A stretch of 64,000 nt of DNA from positions 124,001 through 188,000 of the forward strand of contig NZ_FOMH01000011.1 in assembly GCF_900112575.1 (NCBI RefSeq), given 5' to 3'. The stretch's first letter is position 1, and each line of letters opens with the position of its first letter. This stretch comes from Flavobacterium phragmitis (lineage in GTDB: Bacteria; Bacteroidota; Bacteroidia; Flavobacteriales; Flavobacteriaceae). Shown one piece after another: positions 34,716-43,159 of the stretch. Made by a program: the position numbers and the translations under genes. The notes under the pieces were generated by a model. It was given only the letters and a program-made list of their open reading frames with translations. It had not been told where the DNA came from and ran no database searches.

Positions 34716-36718
34716 CTATTTTCTAGTTTTAATTGTTCACTTATCATCTTTAAAGTCAGCAATTGTATAAATCCTTCATATCCAAATTCCCACTTACAAT
34801 TATAAGAAACTATCTCGTCAAGATTTTCAATACACTGGAATGCTACTTTCTCAAAACTTGTATTTGGAACTTCATTTAATTTAATAAATTGAGTTTTTAG
34901 GTCATAATTATAATCCCATTCAAAAGAACAATCTAAGTTATTTAATATGTCTTCAATTGGAATATTAGCATCAAACGTTATTTTAAGTCCCAAATTTATA
35001 GCTTCTCCTTCCTGACCTATAGTATATTCATTTATACTAAAATAGTTTATAACCATATCTGCGAATTCTTTTTGAGGATATATATACTTTTCAGCATCGG
35101 TCATTCTATTTTCAATCTGTTCTATTATTTTTTCATGACTATAGCCACGTTTCTTAATATCTCTAATAATCTTCCAATGCCTTCTCAAAGTTTCATCGGT
35201 ATCAATATAAATTTTAAGATCTATATTTTTTCTAAGTTTCGGCAAATAAAAAGGATGCAATCCTGCAATAACAATAAATTCTTTAGGCAAAACTTTCTTT
35301 GGTTCTGTAAATTTTCCCGAACTGTGCTCATACTCACATCTGTAAATTGTTTGATTATGTTTTAAACCATATATCGCATCGGATTGCTTATGAATGTGAT
35401 TAGCCTTTGGGTCAAGATGTGTAAATTTTTTCCAGTTTTCATCACCTCTTTCCCACTTATGTTCTCCATCTCCTTCTATTTGAAGCAATTTATCCCCTAA
35501 AATACTTTGAAGATTATTCACAAGTGTAGTTTTTCCTACTCCACTATCGCCTCCAATACCAATTACTAAATTCAGATGTTTATTATATATTGAATTACTT
35601 TTAATTCCGTATTTATAGAAAGCATAAATAATAGCGGCAAGAATTACTTCTAAAAATGTAAAAGCAATGTTAGCCATGTTTTCATTCTCAATTTTTAAAT
35701 TTATTACTCTCCCTAAAAACAAAACATCTGCGTACTCACTTTTATGAAAAAAAAGAAAAAAGATTAAATATGTTAGAGAGAATGCAGAATAAAGTAATAA
35801 GCTTTTTTCTTTATTTTTATTTTGAACAAAATAGATTGCTACAAAAGGAATCATCCAGACATACCAAGCTGGACCAGGGTAAATAAAAAATATTACCGCG
35901 GTAAAAAGAAGTCCGAAATAAAAATAAAGTAAATCGTGATTAATTTTATTTTGATTATAGAAATGAAAATAAACCAATAAAATTGAAGCTATAGGCAGTA
36001 AAATTTTAACAGCTCCAATATGATAAAATGAGTTAAAAATCAATGATTGTTTCGGATTCAAAAGGACCATCTGCATAAATCCTTCCGAAAATAAAAAAGG
36101 GAGATCTAAAAATAAGAATACACTTAACGATATTGCAAAATATTTATATATCTCCAATATTTTATTTGTTTTATGCAGATAAAAAAGTATTAAAGGTAAT
36201 GCAATAATGATATGAAATTTTGTTGCCAATGCAAGACCTAATATGATTGCTGAATATCGGTTTTTGTTTAAAGTCAATAAATAAATACTATATAATAGTA
36301 AAGCCGTTGGAATTATATCTAACTGAGCATGAATATAAATAGAATATATTACAATAGGATTAAGAAAATAAAAAATGTAAACTCTGTTTGATTTGGATGG
36401 GAAAAATTTAAGCAATAGATATAAAATCCCCAAATCCGCTAAAAACAGAGGCATTTTAAAAATCATTCCTATATTTAATAATGCACTTAAATAAGAAAAT
36501 GGTGTTAAAACTAAAAGCATAAAAGAATGATACGGAAATGAATCTAAATTCAAGTTATGCTCAAAATAAAATTGCCATGGGTTAACAAACTTATTATCAA
36601 TAAAAGCTTTCAAAAAGGGCTGAAATAATGCGTCATTATATGCTGATGAAAACAAAAAAAGCAGAGCAATTTTTACAAAAACTATAACCTTAAAATTATT
36701 ACTCATTTTTAATATCAT
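34712..36718 (-). CDS. Fusion: membrane GT-C-like glycosyltransferase + phosphoribulokinase-like kinase
   Basis: About 668 residues. I start at the ATG 36716-36718; a second ATG four codons later is equally possible, and a TTG eight codons upstream is unlikely. Residues about 10-370 are a polytopic membrane domain of roughly ten helices ('NPIVIYSIYIHAQLDIIP' and 'LATKFHIIIALPLIL' resemble GT87/mannosyltransferase segments). At about 385 a cytosolic P-loop kinase begins: 'GIGGDSGVGKTTLVNNL', 'THLDPKANHIHKQ', 'VIAGLHPFY', then 'HWKIIRDIKKRGYS' and 'YIYPQKEFADMVI', which follow phosphoribulokinase closely. A transferase and a sugar-phosphate kinase in one chain is unusual. It is the first gene of the cassette and overlaps the HAD gene by four bases. 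Confidence 0.83.
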   Translation of the reverse strand: MILKMSNNFKVIVFVKIALLFLFSSAYNDALFQPFLKAFIDNKFVNPWQFYFEHNLNLDSFPYHSFMLLVLTPFSYLSALLNIGMIFKMPLFLADLGILYLLLKFFPSKSNRVYIFYFLNPIVIYSIYIHAQLDIIPTALLLYSIYLLTLNKNRYSAIILGLALATKFHIIIALPLILFYLHKTNKILEIYKYFAISLSVFLFLDLPFLFSEGFMQMVLLNPKQSLIFNSFYHIGAVKILLPIASILLVYFHFYNQNKINHDLLYFYFGLLFTAVIFFIYPGPAWYVWMIPFVAIYFVQNKNKEKSLLLYSAFSLTYLIFFLFFHKSEYADVLFLGRVINLKIENENMANIAFTFLEVILAAIIYAFYKYGIKSNSIYNKHLNLVIGIGGDSGVGKTTLVNNLQSILGDKLLQIEGDGEHKWERGDENWKKFTHLDPKANHIHKQSDAIYGLKHNQTIYRCEYEHSSGKFTEPKKVLPKEFIVIAGLHPFYLPKLRKNIDLKIYIDTDETLRRHWKIIRDIKKRGYSHEKIIEQIENRMTDAEKYIYPQKEFADMVINYFSINEYTIGQEGEAINLGLKITFDANIPIEDILNNLDCSFEWDYNYDLKTQFIKLNEVPNTSFEKVAFQCIENLDEIVSYNCKWEFGYEGFIQLLTLKMISEQLKLENR

Positions 36719-36777
36719 AAACAATTTGCTTAGATTTATCAAAACATTTTAAATCACTATAAATCTTAGAAAAACCA

Positions 36778-37194
36778 TTATCTCTCAAAATAATTACTCT
36801 CAAATTTATAATCATCATTGATTTCTCCCAATAAATAATCTGCCATTACTAGCAATTTGGATCCATCTTCAATTGACTGAATACTACTCACATAACCTGC
36901 GGGAACATATAATATTTTTAATTCTTTATCGTCAATTACAAACGAAATAGATTTTAATTTATGAGATGGTTTATTCCAGTTATCTATTTTGATAAGCTCA
37001 ATTTTAACTTTTCCTTTTATTGCTGAAAACCATCTTTGTTCGACTTTATGCCCTTGCCAACGTCTTAAAACCTCATTATTTTCATTCTCGATAACATATA
37101 TTCTTTTGACTTCAGAAACATCAAAATCATTGTTATAAAACAGAGTCCCCCTATGATCGGAATGACGTTTGCCTTCTATAATTTTAGGTCTCAT
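36778..37194 (-). CDS. Cupin-type sugar isomerase/epimerase-like protein
   Basis: A 138-residue single-domain cupin similar to WxcM/FdtA-type isomerases and RmlC-like proteins: 'GKRHSDHRGTLFYNND', 'RRWQGHKVEQRWFSAIKG' and 'LYVPAGYVSSIQSIEDGS'. The histidine of 'WQGHKVEQRWF' occupies the catalytic base position of 3,4-ketoisomerases. It follows fnlA by five bases, and in comparable clusters a small cupin often stands here, so it may belong to the FucNAc genes, not to the cassette behind it. Its exact reaction is not evident. Confidence 0.75.
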   Translation of the reverse strand: MRPKIIEGKRHSDHRGTLFYNNDFDVSEVKRIYVIENENNEVLRRWQGHKVEQRWFSAIKGKVKIELIKIDNWNKPSHKLKSISFVIDDKELKILYVPAGYVSSIQSIEDGSKLLVMADYLLGEINDDYKFESNYFER

Positions 37195-37199
37195 AAAAA

Positions 37200-38234
37200 T
37201 TAACCAGGCATTTGAACTACATCCTCACCGAAAACTTCTTTTCTAATAAGAGGTAATGAAGATAAAAGTTTCTTCATTCCTTCGACATCTTGCTGTTCAG
37301 TATTATGGGAATGATAATCTTCTATTAGAGAAACATCTTCTTCTCCTTCAGAAAAATATTGAGCATAATTTAAATCACGATTATCTGCGGGAATTCGGTA
37401 AAACTCACCCATATCTTCAGCTTTAACCATTTCTTCTCTTGTACATAAAGTTTCATATAGTTTCTCTCCATGACGAGTTCCTATTATTTTAACTTCATTG
37501 TCTGCATTACATAATTCTTTTAATGCTTGAGCTAAATCTCCAATAGTACCTGCTGGGGCTTTATTAACAAATAAATCTCCAGAGTTACCATTTTCAAAAG
37601 CAAACAAAACTAATTCCACTGCTTCATCTAAAGACATAAGAAAACGTGTCATATTTGGATCTGTAATTGTAATTGGATTGTTTTCCTTAATTTGTTTTAA
37701 AAACAAGGGAATTACAGATCCTCTCGATGCCATAACATTTCCATATCTAGTTAGGCAAACGGTAGTATCTTTTAAATTTCTTGAGGCAGCAACCGCCACT
37801 TTTTCCATTAAGGCTTTTGATATTCCCATTGCATTAATAGGGTATGCTGCTTTATCAGTACTCAAACAAATAACTTTATTAACTTTATTAAATGCTGCCG
37901 CATCAATTACGTTTTGTGTGCCAAAAACGTTAGTTTTCGTAGCTTCTAAAGGAAAAAATTCGCAAGATGGAACCTGTTTCAAAGCTGCGGCATGAAAAAC
38001 ATAATCTACACCTCGCATTGCACGCTCAACACTATTGTAATCCCTTACATCTCCAATATAAAACTTTAATTTATCATTTTTTAGCTGATTTCTCATGTCA
38101 TCTTGTTTCTTTTCATCACGAGAAAAAATTCTGATTTCTTTAAAATGCTCTGTATTTAAAAAACGATTTAAAACTGCATGACCAAATGAACCCGTACCTC
38201 CTGTTATTAACAATACTTTATTTTGTATTTTCAT
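37200..38234 (-). CDS. fnlA: FnlA/WbjB/CapE: UDP-GlcNAc 4,6-dehydratase/5-epimerase
   Basis: A 344-residue soluble short-chain enzyme, the first step to UDP-L-FucNAc. NAD loop 'LITGGTGSFGHAVLNRFL', catalytic set in 'LSTDKAAYPINAMGISKALM' (Met in place of the usual Tyr, as in FlaA1/CapE), and 'RYGNVMASRGSVIPLF'. The C-terminus 'EDVSLIEDYHSHNTEQ' matches CapE/WbjB rather than the membrane PglF form. It follows wbuZ by three bases. The remaining steps (fnlB and fnlC) lie 10 kb downstream. Confidence 0.96.
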   Translation of the reverse strand: MKIQNKVLLITGGTGSFGHAVLNRFLNTEHFKEIRIFSRDEKKQDDMRNQLKNDKLKFYIGDVRDYNSVERAMRGVDYVFHAAALKQVPSCEFFPLEATKTNVFGTQNVIDAAAFNKVNKVICLSTDKAAYPINAMGISKALMEKVAVAASRNLKDTTVCLTRYGNVMASRGSVIPLFLKQIKENNPITITDPNMTRFLMSLDEAVELVLFAFENGNSGDLFVNKAPAGTIGDLAQALKELCNADNEVKIIGTRHGEKLYETLCTREEMVKAEDMGEFYRIPADNRDLNYAQYFSEGEEDVSLIEDYHSHNTEQQDVEGMKKLLSSLPLIRKEVFGEDVVQMPG

Positions 38235-38237
38235 TTT

Positions 38238-39005
38238 TTATTTTATTTTGAAAATTTTATTTTTTTCCAATTGAGTTGGATAATTTATCAGAACAGCTTT
38301 ATATGGTCCCTTAAAAACAAAAAGGCTACCAGCTGCTACACCAATAACACCGTGTTTGTCGATAATTTTTTCAATATCACCTAAAGAACCTGCCCCTCCC
38401 AAAACAGTCATAGGCAAAGTTGTTTTTTCTCTCATCTTGTCAATCAAGTCTAAATCATACCCTTTCATTTGTCCATCCTTATCAATAGAATTTATGACTA
38501 TTTCACCTGCACCTAATTTTTGGGCTTCTTCTACAAATTTAAAAGGATTAATTCCTGTAGCTTTTCTCCCATTATGAGTACAAACCTCGTATCCACCAAA
38601 TACCTTTTTTTTAATATCCAGAACCACAATTACGCTCTGTGCCCCAACTCGTTCTGAAATCTCGGTAATCAATTTGGGGGTCTGTAAAACTGCAGAGCTT
38701 AATGCAATTTTTTCAATACCTAAACTAAATATTCTTTGTGCTTGTTCTAAGGTTTTAACTCCCCCTCCATAACACAGTGGCATCATAGATTGACTAGCAA
38801 GCCTTTCTATTAAACTATAGTTTGGTTCTTTTCCTAAGACAGTTGCGTCGATATCAAATATACTTAATTCGTCAACTTTCTTTTCATTAAAAATCTTAAC
38901 CGCATTTATTGGATCCCCGACATATTTAGGATTTTTAAAGTTTACTGTCTTTACTAAACCATTGTCATGAATCAAAAGACTTGGAATTATTCTAGGTCTA
39001 AGCAT
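38238..39005 (-). CDS. wbuZ: WbuZ: HisF-like cyclase subunit for sugar amidation
   Basis: A 255-residue TIM barrel of the HisF family: 'LRPRIIPSLLIHDNGLVK', 'LSIFDIDATVLGKEPN', 'LCYGGGVKTLEQAQRIF' and 'TVLGGAGSLGDIEKII'. No other histidine-pathway gene is nearby, and the gene follows a HisH homologue and an N-acetyl-sugar amidotransferase. In P. aeruginosa and E. coli O145 such HisH/HisF pairs supply ammonia to the amidotransferase that turns an acetamido group into an acetamidino group. Two bases separate it from hisH. Confidence 0.93.
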   Translation of the reverse strand: MLRPRIIPSLLIHDNGLVKTVNFKNPKYVGDPINAVKIFNEKKVDELSIFDIDATVLGKEPNYSLIERLASQSMMPLCYGGGVKTLEQAQRIFSLGIEKIALSSAVLQTPKLITEISERVGAQSVIVVLDIKKKVFGGYEVCTHNGRKATGINPFKFVEEAQKLGAGEIVINSIDKDGQMKGYDLDLIDKMREKTTLPMTVLGGAGSLGDIEKIIDKHGVIGVAAGSLFVFKGPYKAVLINYPTQLEKNKIFKIK

Positions 39006-39007
39006 TT

Positions 39008-39622
39008 TTATAATTTTGCAAAATTGTGTAATAGGATTTCTCCATAATGATGACTTTTCTCTGGATGAAACTGAATTCCATATACATTATCGTGATTAGC
39101 GGCACATGTAAATTCTCCCCCATAATCAGAGACTGCTAAAATATCAGAATTATTATTACACTCAAAATAATAGGAATGCAAAAAATAAAAAAGAGCATCT
39201 TTTTGTAAGCCTTCAAATAACGGATTGATCATTACGGGATTAACGTCATTCCAGCCCATATGTGGCAATCTAGTGACTTGCTTTATTTTCATTTCATCAA
39301 ATTTTTTAACCGAAGCATCAATCCAGCCTAGTCCTTGCCTTTTTCCTTCCTCACTTGAATTAGCCATCATTTGCATTCCGACACAAATACCAATAACCGG
39401 GACTTTTTGCTGCAATACTAATTCATCAAGTTTTTCACGCATTCCAGATTTAATTAATTCTGCTATTGCATGATCAAAATGACCTACACCAGGTAAAATA
39501 ATTTTTTTGGTATCTTTAAGATCATTTACTGTCTTAGCGACTTTAATTGGAACATTAACTCTTTTATAAACATTTAAAAAAGCATTAATATTACCTACTC
39601 CGTAATCAATTAATGTTATCAT
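39008..39622 (-). CDS. hisH: HisH-like glutamine amidotransferase subunit for sugar amidation
   Basis: A 204-residue class I glutaminase. Nucleophile cysteine in 'VIGICVGMQMMANSSEEG', His-Glu pair in 'GIQFHPEKSHHYGE', N-terminal 'MITLIDYGVGNINAFLNVYK' and oxyanion segment 'ILPGVGHFDHAIAEL'. It hydrolyses glutamine and passes ammonia to its HisF-like partner. The gene abuts wbuX without a gap. Context says it serves glycan amidation (WbuY-like) and not histidine synthesis. Confidence 0.94.
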   Translation of the reverse strand: MITLIDYGVGNINAFLNVYKRVNVPIKVAKTVNDLKDTKKIILPGVGHFDHAIAELIKSGMREKLDELVLQQKVPVIGICVGMQMMANSSEEGKRQGLGWIDASVKKFDEMKIKQVTRLPHMGWNDVNPVMINPLFEGLQKDALFYFLHSYYFECNNNSDILAVSDYGGEFTCAANHDNVYGIQFHPEKSHHYGEILLHNFAKL

Positions 39623-40768
39623 TTATCTGAATAATCTTTTTTCCAATCCAAATTTACGCATGACAGTTGCTCCCAAGCCTATTAAAGATCTTTTATTTTT
39701 ATAATCATAAAAAGTTTTATTTTCTCCTTCGAAAATCTCTTGCAATTCTTCTTTGGTAAAATCAAGCTTTTCTGCAACATAATCAAATTCTTTTTGAAGT
39801 GTAAACTCATCTAGTTCAGGTTTAGAAATCCTTTCTAATGCCTCTTCTCTCGTCATTTGATTAGTTAAAATTAAACTTGAAAAGTGGGCTCTTCTCTTTT
39901 CATAGCCGAACTTTCTTGGCATCCAGTAGTCCTCATAGAACCTTGTAAATCTAGATTCGTGGTGCTTATGTTGAAACTTTTCCCAACCAAATTTGTTAAA
40001 TAATAACTCTTCAACATCTTTCTTTATGTAGGGAACTAGATTTAAGGGTTTAAATACCTCCATTCCTAAAACATATTTATAATACAGTTTATACTGTATT
40101 ATATCTACTATTGGAAAAGTTTTTAGTTTTTTATTACCAAATTTACTATATATATCCCTAATAAGAGTTTTATCAATTCCAGGATATGCTCCCCATTCTT
40201 CAGGCTCTCTACAGCACTCTGTACTAAAATTACCTCCTGTTAATACATATTTTACCTTGTTCTTTTTTGCAAACTTGTATAATCCAGAAAAGAAAGCTAT
40301 ATCTTGTGGCATATCTTGATCTGCGATTTGTGCTTTAAAAAATGCTCTTTGCAAATCCTTCATTTCTTCCCAGTTGATAACGTCTGTATATAAATCCGTA
40401 TTCAGTCCATTAACTAACTTCTCGATATTACCAACAGCTTTATCAGTATTCCATCCTGCATCGACATGAAAAAGTAAAGGTCTTAATCCCATTACTTCTT
40501 TAGCTACATAGGCTACATAAGAACTATCTAATCCTCCACTTAATCCAATTATGCAATCAAAATTTTTCCCTTTTCCTTCTTTCTTAATCTTTTCTGCCAT
40601 TATCATTAGCTCCTTATATCCCCTATCATCTGTATGCCAGACCGGTTCAATATTTTGCTTGAAATTTAAATAATAATCGCTCTCTCCATTTTCATTAAAA
40701 ACAATATTTGGATCTGAGGTATCCATAATTGTTTTTGTACATATTTGATAAGTTCTATTGTTTTTCAT
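39623..40768 (-). CDS. wbuX: WbuX/WbpG/LfnA: N-acetyl sugar amidotransferase
   Basis: A 381-residue PP-loop ATPase. The N-terminal 'CTKTIMDTSDPNIVF' is the family signature, and 'CIIGLSGGLDSSYVAYVA' is the pyrophosphatase loop that adenylates the acetamido oxygen before ammonia attack. Later 'TGGNFSTECCREPEEWG' is conserved in the family. Placed just before hisH, wbuZ and fnlA, in the same order as E. coli O145, it most likely converts L-FucNAc to L-FucNAm, a positively charged sugar. It overlaps the upstream GT4 by 14 bases. Confidence 0.93.
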   Translation of the reverse strand: MKNNRTYQICTKTIMDTSDPNIVFNENGESDYYLNFKQNIEPVWHTDDRGYKELMIMAEKIKKEGKGKNFDCIIGLSGGLDSSYVAYVAKEVMGLRPLLFHVDAGWNTDKAVGNIEKLVNGLNTDLYTDVINWEEMKDLQRAFFKAQIADQDMPQDIAFFSGLYKFAKKNKVKYVLTGGNFSTECCREPEEWGAYPGIDKTLIRDIYSKFGNKKLKTFPIVDIIQYKLYYKYVLGMEVFKPLNLVPYIKKDVEELLFNKFGWEKFQHKHHESRFTRFYEDYWMPRKFGYEKRRAHFSSLILTNQMTREEALERISKPELDEFTLQKEFDYVAEKLDFTKEELQEIFEGENKTFYDYKNKRSLIGLGATVMRKFGLEKRLFR

Positions 40769-41984
40769 TTTTATTTAAAATTTCATTATATAGATTATAA
40801 TACTCCATAAATCGTTCATTTTTATCGAATAGAGAAACAGCTCTCTTCCTACATTCATTTGTAAAATAAGATTTACCTAATTTTTTAGCCTCTTCAATAA
40901 CTTTATTTAATTCAACTATATTACCTTTTTCAATAATGTACCCTGTCTCTTTAGTAATTAATTCTGGACAAGCTGTTGCATTATATACTACTGTCGGAAC
41001 ACCGCAAGCCAAGGCCTCAGCTGTAGTTAAACCAAATGTTTCTTCAACCGAAAGATTTAAAAATAAGTCTGATGCCGAATAAAGTTCACATAACTCATCC
41101 TGACTCTCCGTCCTTTCAATTCCAATAATATTTTCAGGAAGTAATTTAAGCTGAGTTTTACTTAATCCGATAAGGATTATAACAAATGATTTGTCTAAGG
41201 TTTTACTAAGGGCTATAAAATCTAAAAGCCCTTTTCTGCTATCCCAAGTTGAAGCTACACCAAGCAACAAATACTTTCCTTCAACATTATATAATTGATC
41301 TATTCTATCTCTAGAATTTTTAGGATAAAAACGTTCTAAATCAACACCGTTATAAATTACTCTAGTATTAACATCTTTTAAAAAAGATTCATTGACTTTT
41401 TCATCTAACCACTTCGAAACTGAAACAATGGTCATTTTTTTAATGGAAGTAAAAATTTTCTTTTTTTTTATAAAATTCTGATTTGATCGATCAATAAATA
41501 GACTTTTAGGATATTCTTTTTTTTGTTCACAAGTATGACATTCAGTTTTCCACTTGTTGCAATTTACAAAATCAAAATATGCACAATGTCCAGTAAAAGA
41601 CCAACAATCATGGAAAGTCCATACAACTGGTATATCTTGTTTTTTAATATAATTAAACAAAATTTCAATATTAACAAAATAACCGTGCAAATGATGCAAA
41701 TGGATTATATCGGGTTTTATTTTTTCAATCGTTTTTGTAAGGCTTTTGGTAGCATTTTTAGAATTGAAACCATCATTATCAAATATTCTAGTTTTTAATG
41801 CACTACAATAAACATCTAAACCAGAACCAATTCTCACCACCTCCGAATTAGTTGGATTATTATTTCTTGCGTAAGTTATAAAACTAGACCAACCATTCGC
41901 CAAGACTGTATCACCTATTTGATGAGCAATTCTACCTACCGATCCACTATTTACTTCTATACTAATTTGTAATAACTTGGGCAT
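40755..41984 (-). CDS. GT4 glycosyltransferase
   Basis: A 409-residue retaining GT-B transferase. 'LQISIEVNSGSVGRIAHQIG' is the glycine-containing acceptor loop; 'VWTFHDCWSFTGHCAYFDF' followed by paired cysteines ('CNKWKTECHTCEQKKEYP') is characteristic of a Bacteroidota colanic-acid-type group and may hold a structural metal. 'VIYNGVDLERFYP' and 'SVEETFGLTTAEALACGVPT' complete the donor site. It overlaps the polymerase gene by 23 bases. Specificity unknown. Confidence 0.92.
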   Translation of the reverse strand: MPKLLQISIEVNSGSVGRIAHQIGDTVLANGWSSFITYARNNNPTNSEVVRIGSGLDVYCSALKTRIFDNDGFNSKNATKSLTKTIEKIKPDIIHLHHLHGYFVNIEILFNYIKKQDIPVVWTFHDCWSFTGHCAYFDFVNCNKWKTECHTCEQKKEYPKSLFIDRSNQNFIKKKKIFTSIKKMTIVSVSKWLDEKVNESFLKDVNTRVIYNGVDLERFYPKNSRDRIDQLYNVEGKYLLLGVASTWDSRKGLLDFIALSKTLDKSFVIILIGLSKTQLKLLPENIIGIERTESQDELCELYSASDLFLNLSVEETFGLTTAEALACGVPTVVYNATACPELITKETGYIIEKGNIVELNKVIEEAKKLGKSYFTNECRKRAVSLFDKNERFMEYYNLYNEILNKNEKQ

Positions 41985-43152
41985 TATATTTTATTTTAAA
42001 TTTCTCGTTTAACACAATTAAGATTAAAAATATACTAAAGAGTTTTTGATCTGCCAATAATTCATTTATTGCAAAGCAAGTTATTGCAGGAATATAAATA
42101 AATAAATTAGCACGAAAATGTTTAAGGAAAAATATCAAATAAAAAGTTAAGGAAACAAAACCATATCTATATAGCAATCCAAAAAAGTCAGAATGAGGAG
42201 GTTTTAATGAACCATCAACAAAAAGTGTATGACCTCTACCAAATGGTAATGGATACATCACAAAAAGATTTTGCCAGTGATGGAATCTACCTCCACCTCC
42301 ATCTACACGTTCAGTAGCATTAAAGGTCCTGTTGTATACACTTTCCACCAAAATGTAATCTTGTCTATTATCTATCAAGTAAGCAATTGATATTATTAAA
42401 AATAAAATAAAAATTGATGCAATGATTACATATTTAAAATTTAAATTTTCCTTAAATTTTTTTAGTCCAAAAATGATTGACATAAAAAGAAATGCTCCTA
42501 ATGCTCCGTTACTTTGAGTCAACAATGTAATTACTAAAGTAATTATCGAAATTAACAACATTTTTTTTGAACTATAAAAATTATGCAATAGATAACCATA
42601 AATCATCAAAACAAAATATGCTGCAGAATTTGGATCCGAAAACAAATATGCAAATCTAAAATCATACATAAAATCTTCTTCCGCCACTGTTGTCTTTCCG
42701 TAAAAATTCTTAATAAACTCAATTGTTCCAAAAGGATCGGACATGAATAAGACAACAAATCCAAGCATAATGACAAAAAAAACATGAAGAATCCAGATCA
42801 CTTTTTTACTTTCTAAATCATTTAAACTTTTAAAATAAAATAAAAACAAAAAACTACTAATTAATTGAATAGCATATTTTAAATTGTCCTTAAAAAAAGC
42901 TTGATAATCTCTAGCTAAAAGGGAAAAAATCACAGATATTAAAACACCAAATGAAAAAGCTATAATAAGTTTAAAATCGAGATCATTCTTTATTTTAATG
43001 TCGTTGGAAATAAAAAGAAAAAATACAATAGGCAAACTAATTGGCATAATAACCAATTGAAAATAAGGAAGTAATAATAAATCTATTAGAATAAAATAAC
43101 CTAAAAGAGTTTTAAGTTTATCCTTACCAATAGAGAGTTCTCGTAAATTCAT
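41962..43152 (-). CDS. wzy: Wzy-like O-antigen/capsule polymerase
   Basis: A 396-residue inner-membrane protein with about eleven hydrophobic segments and a large periplasmic loop near residues 265-325 that contains 'RVDGGGGRFHHWQNLF' and 'PFGRGHTLFVDG', as in the O-antigen polymerase/ligase superfamily. Because it lies beside Wzx and Wzz genes, polymerase is more likely than WaaL-type ligase, although sequence alone does not separate them. It would link repeat units at the outer face of the inner membrane. Confidence 0.85.
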   Translation of the reverse strand: MNLRELSIGKDKLKTLLGYFILIDLLLLPYFQLVIMPISLPIVFFLFISNDIKIKNDLDFKLIIAFSFGVLISVIFSLLARDYQAFFKDNLKYAIQLISSFLFLFYFKSLNDLESKKVIWILHVFFVIMLGFVVLFMSDPFGTIEFIKNFYGKTTVAEEDFMYDFRFAYLFSDPNSAAYFVLMIYGYLLHNFYSSKKMLLISIITLVITLLTQSNGALGAFLFMSIIFGLKKFKENLNFKYVIIASIFILFLIISIAYLIDNRQDYILVESVYNRTFNATERVDGGGGRFHHWQNLFVMYPLPFGRGHTLFVDGSLKPPHSDFFGLLYRYGFVSLTFYLIFFLKHFRANLFIYIPAITCFAINELLADQKLFSIFLILIVLNEKFKIKYNAQVITN

Positions 43153-43159
43153 ATTAAAA

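Noticed and set aside
36778..37194. The small cupin as first gene of the novel cassette
   Set aside because: It is five bases from fnlA and of a type often found with fnl/cap genes; a 59-base break follows it, so I leave it outside the cassette.
38238..39622. Fragment of a histidine biosynthesis operon
   Set aside because: HisH and HisF homologues stand alone with an N-acetyl-sugar amidotransferase and fnlA; no other his gene is present, so a glycan-amidation role fits better.
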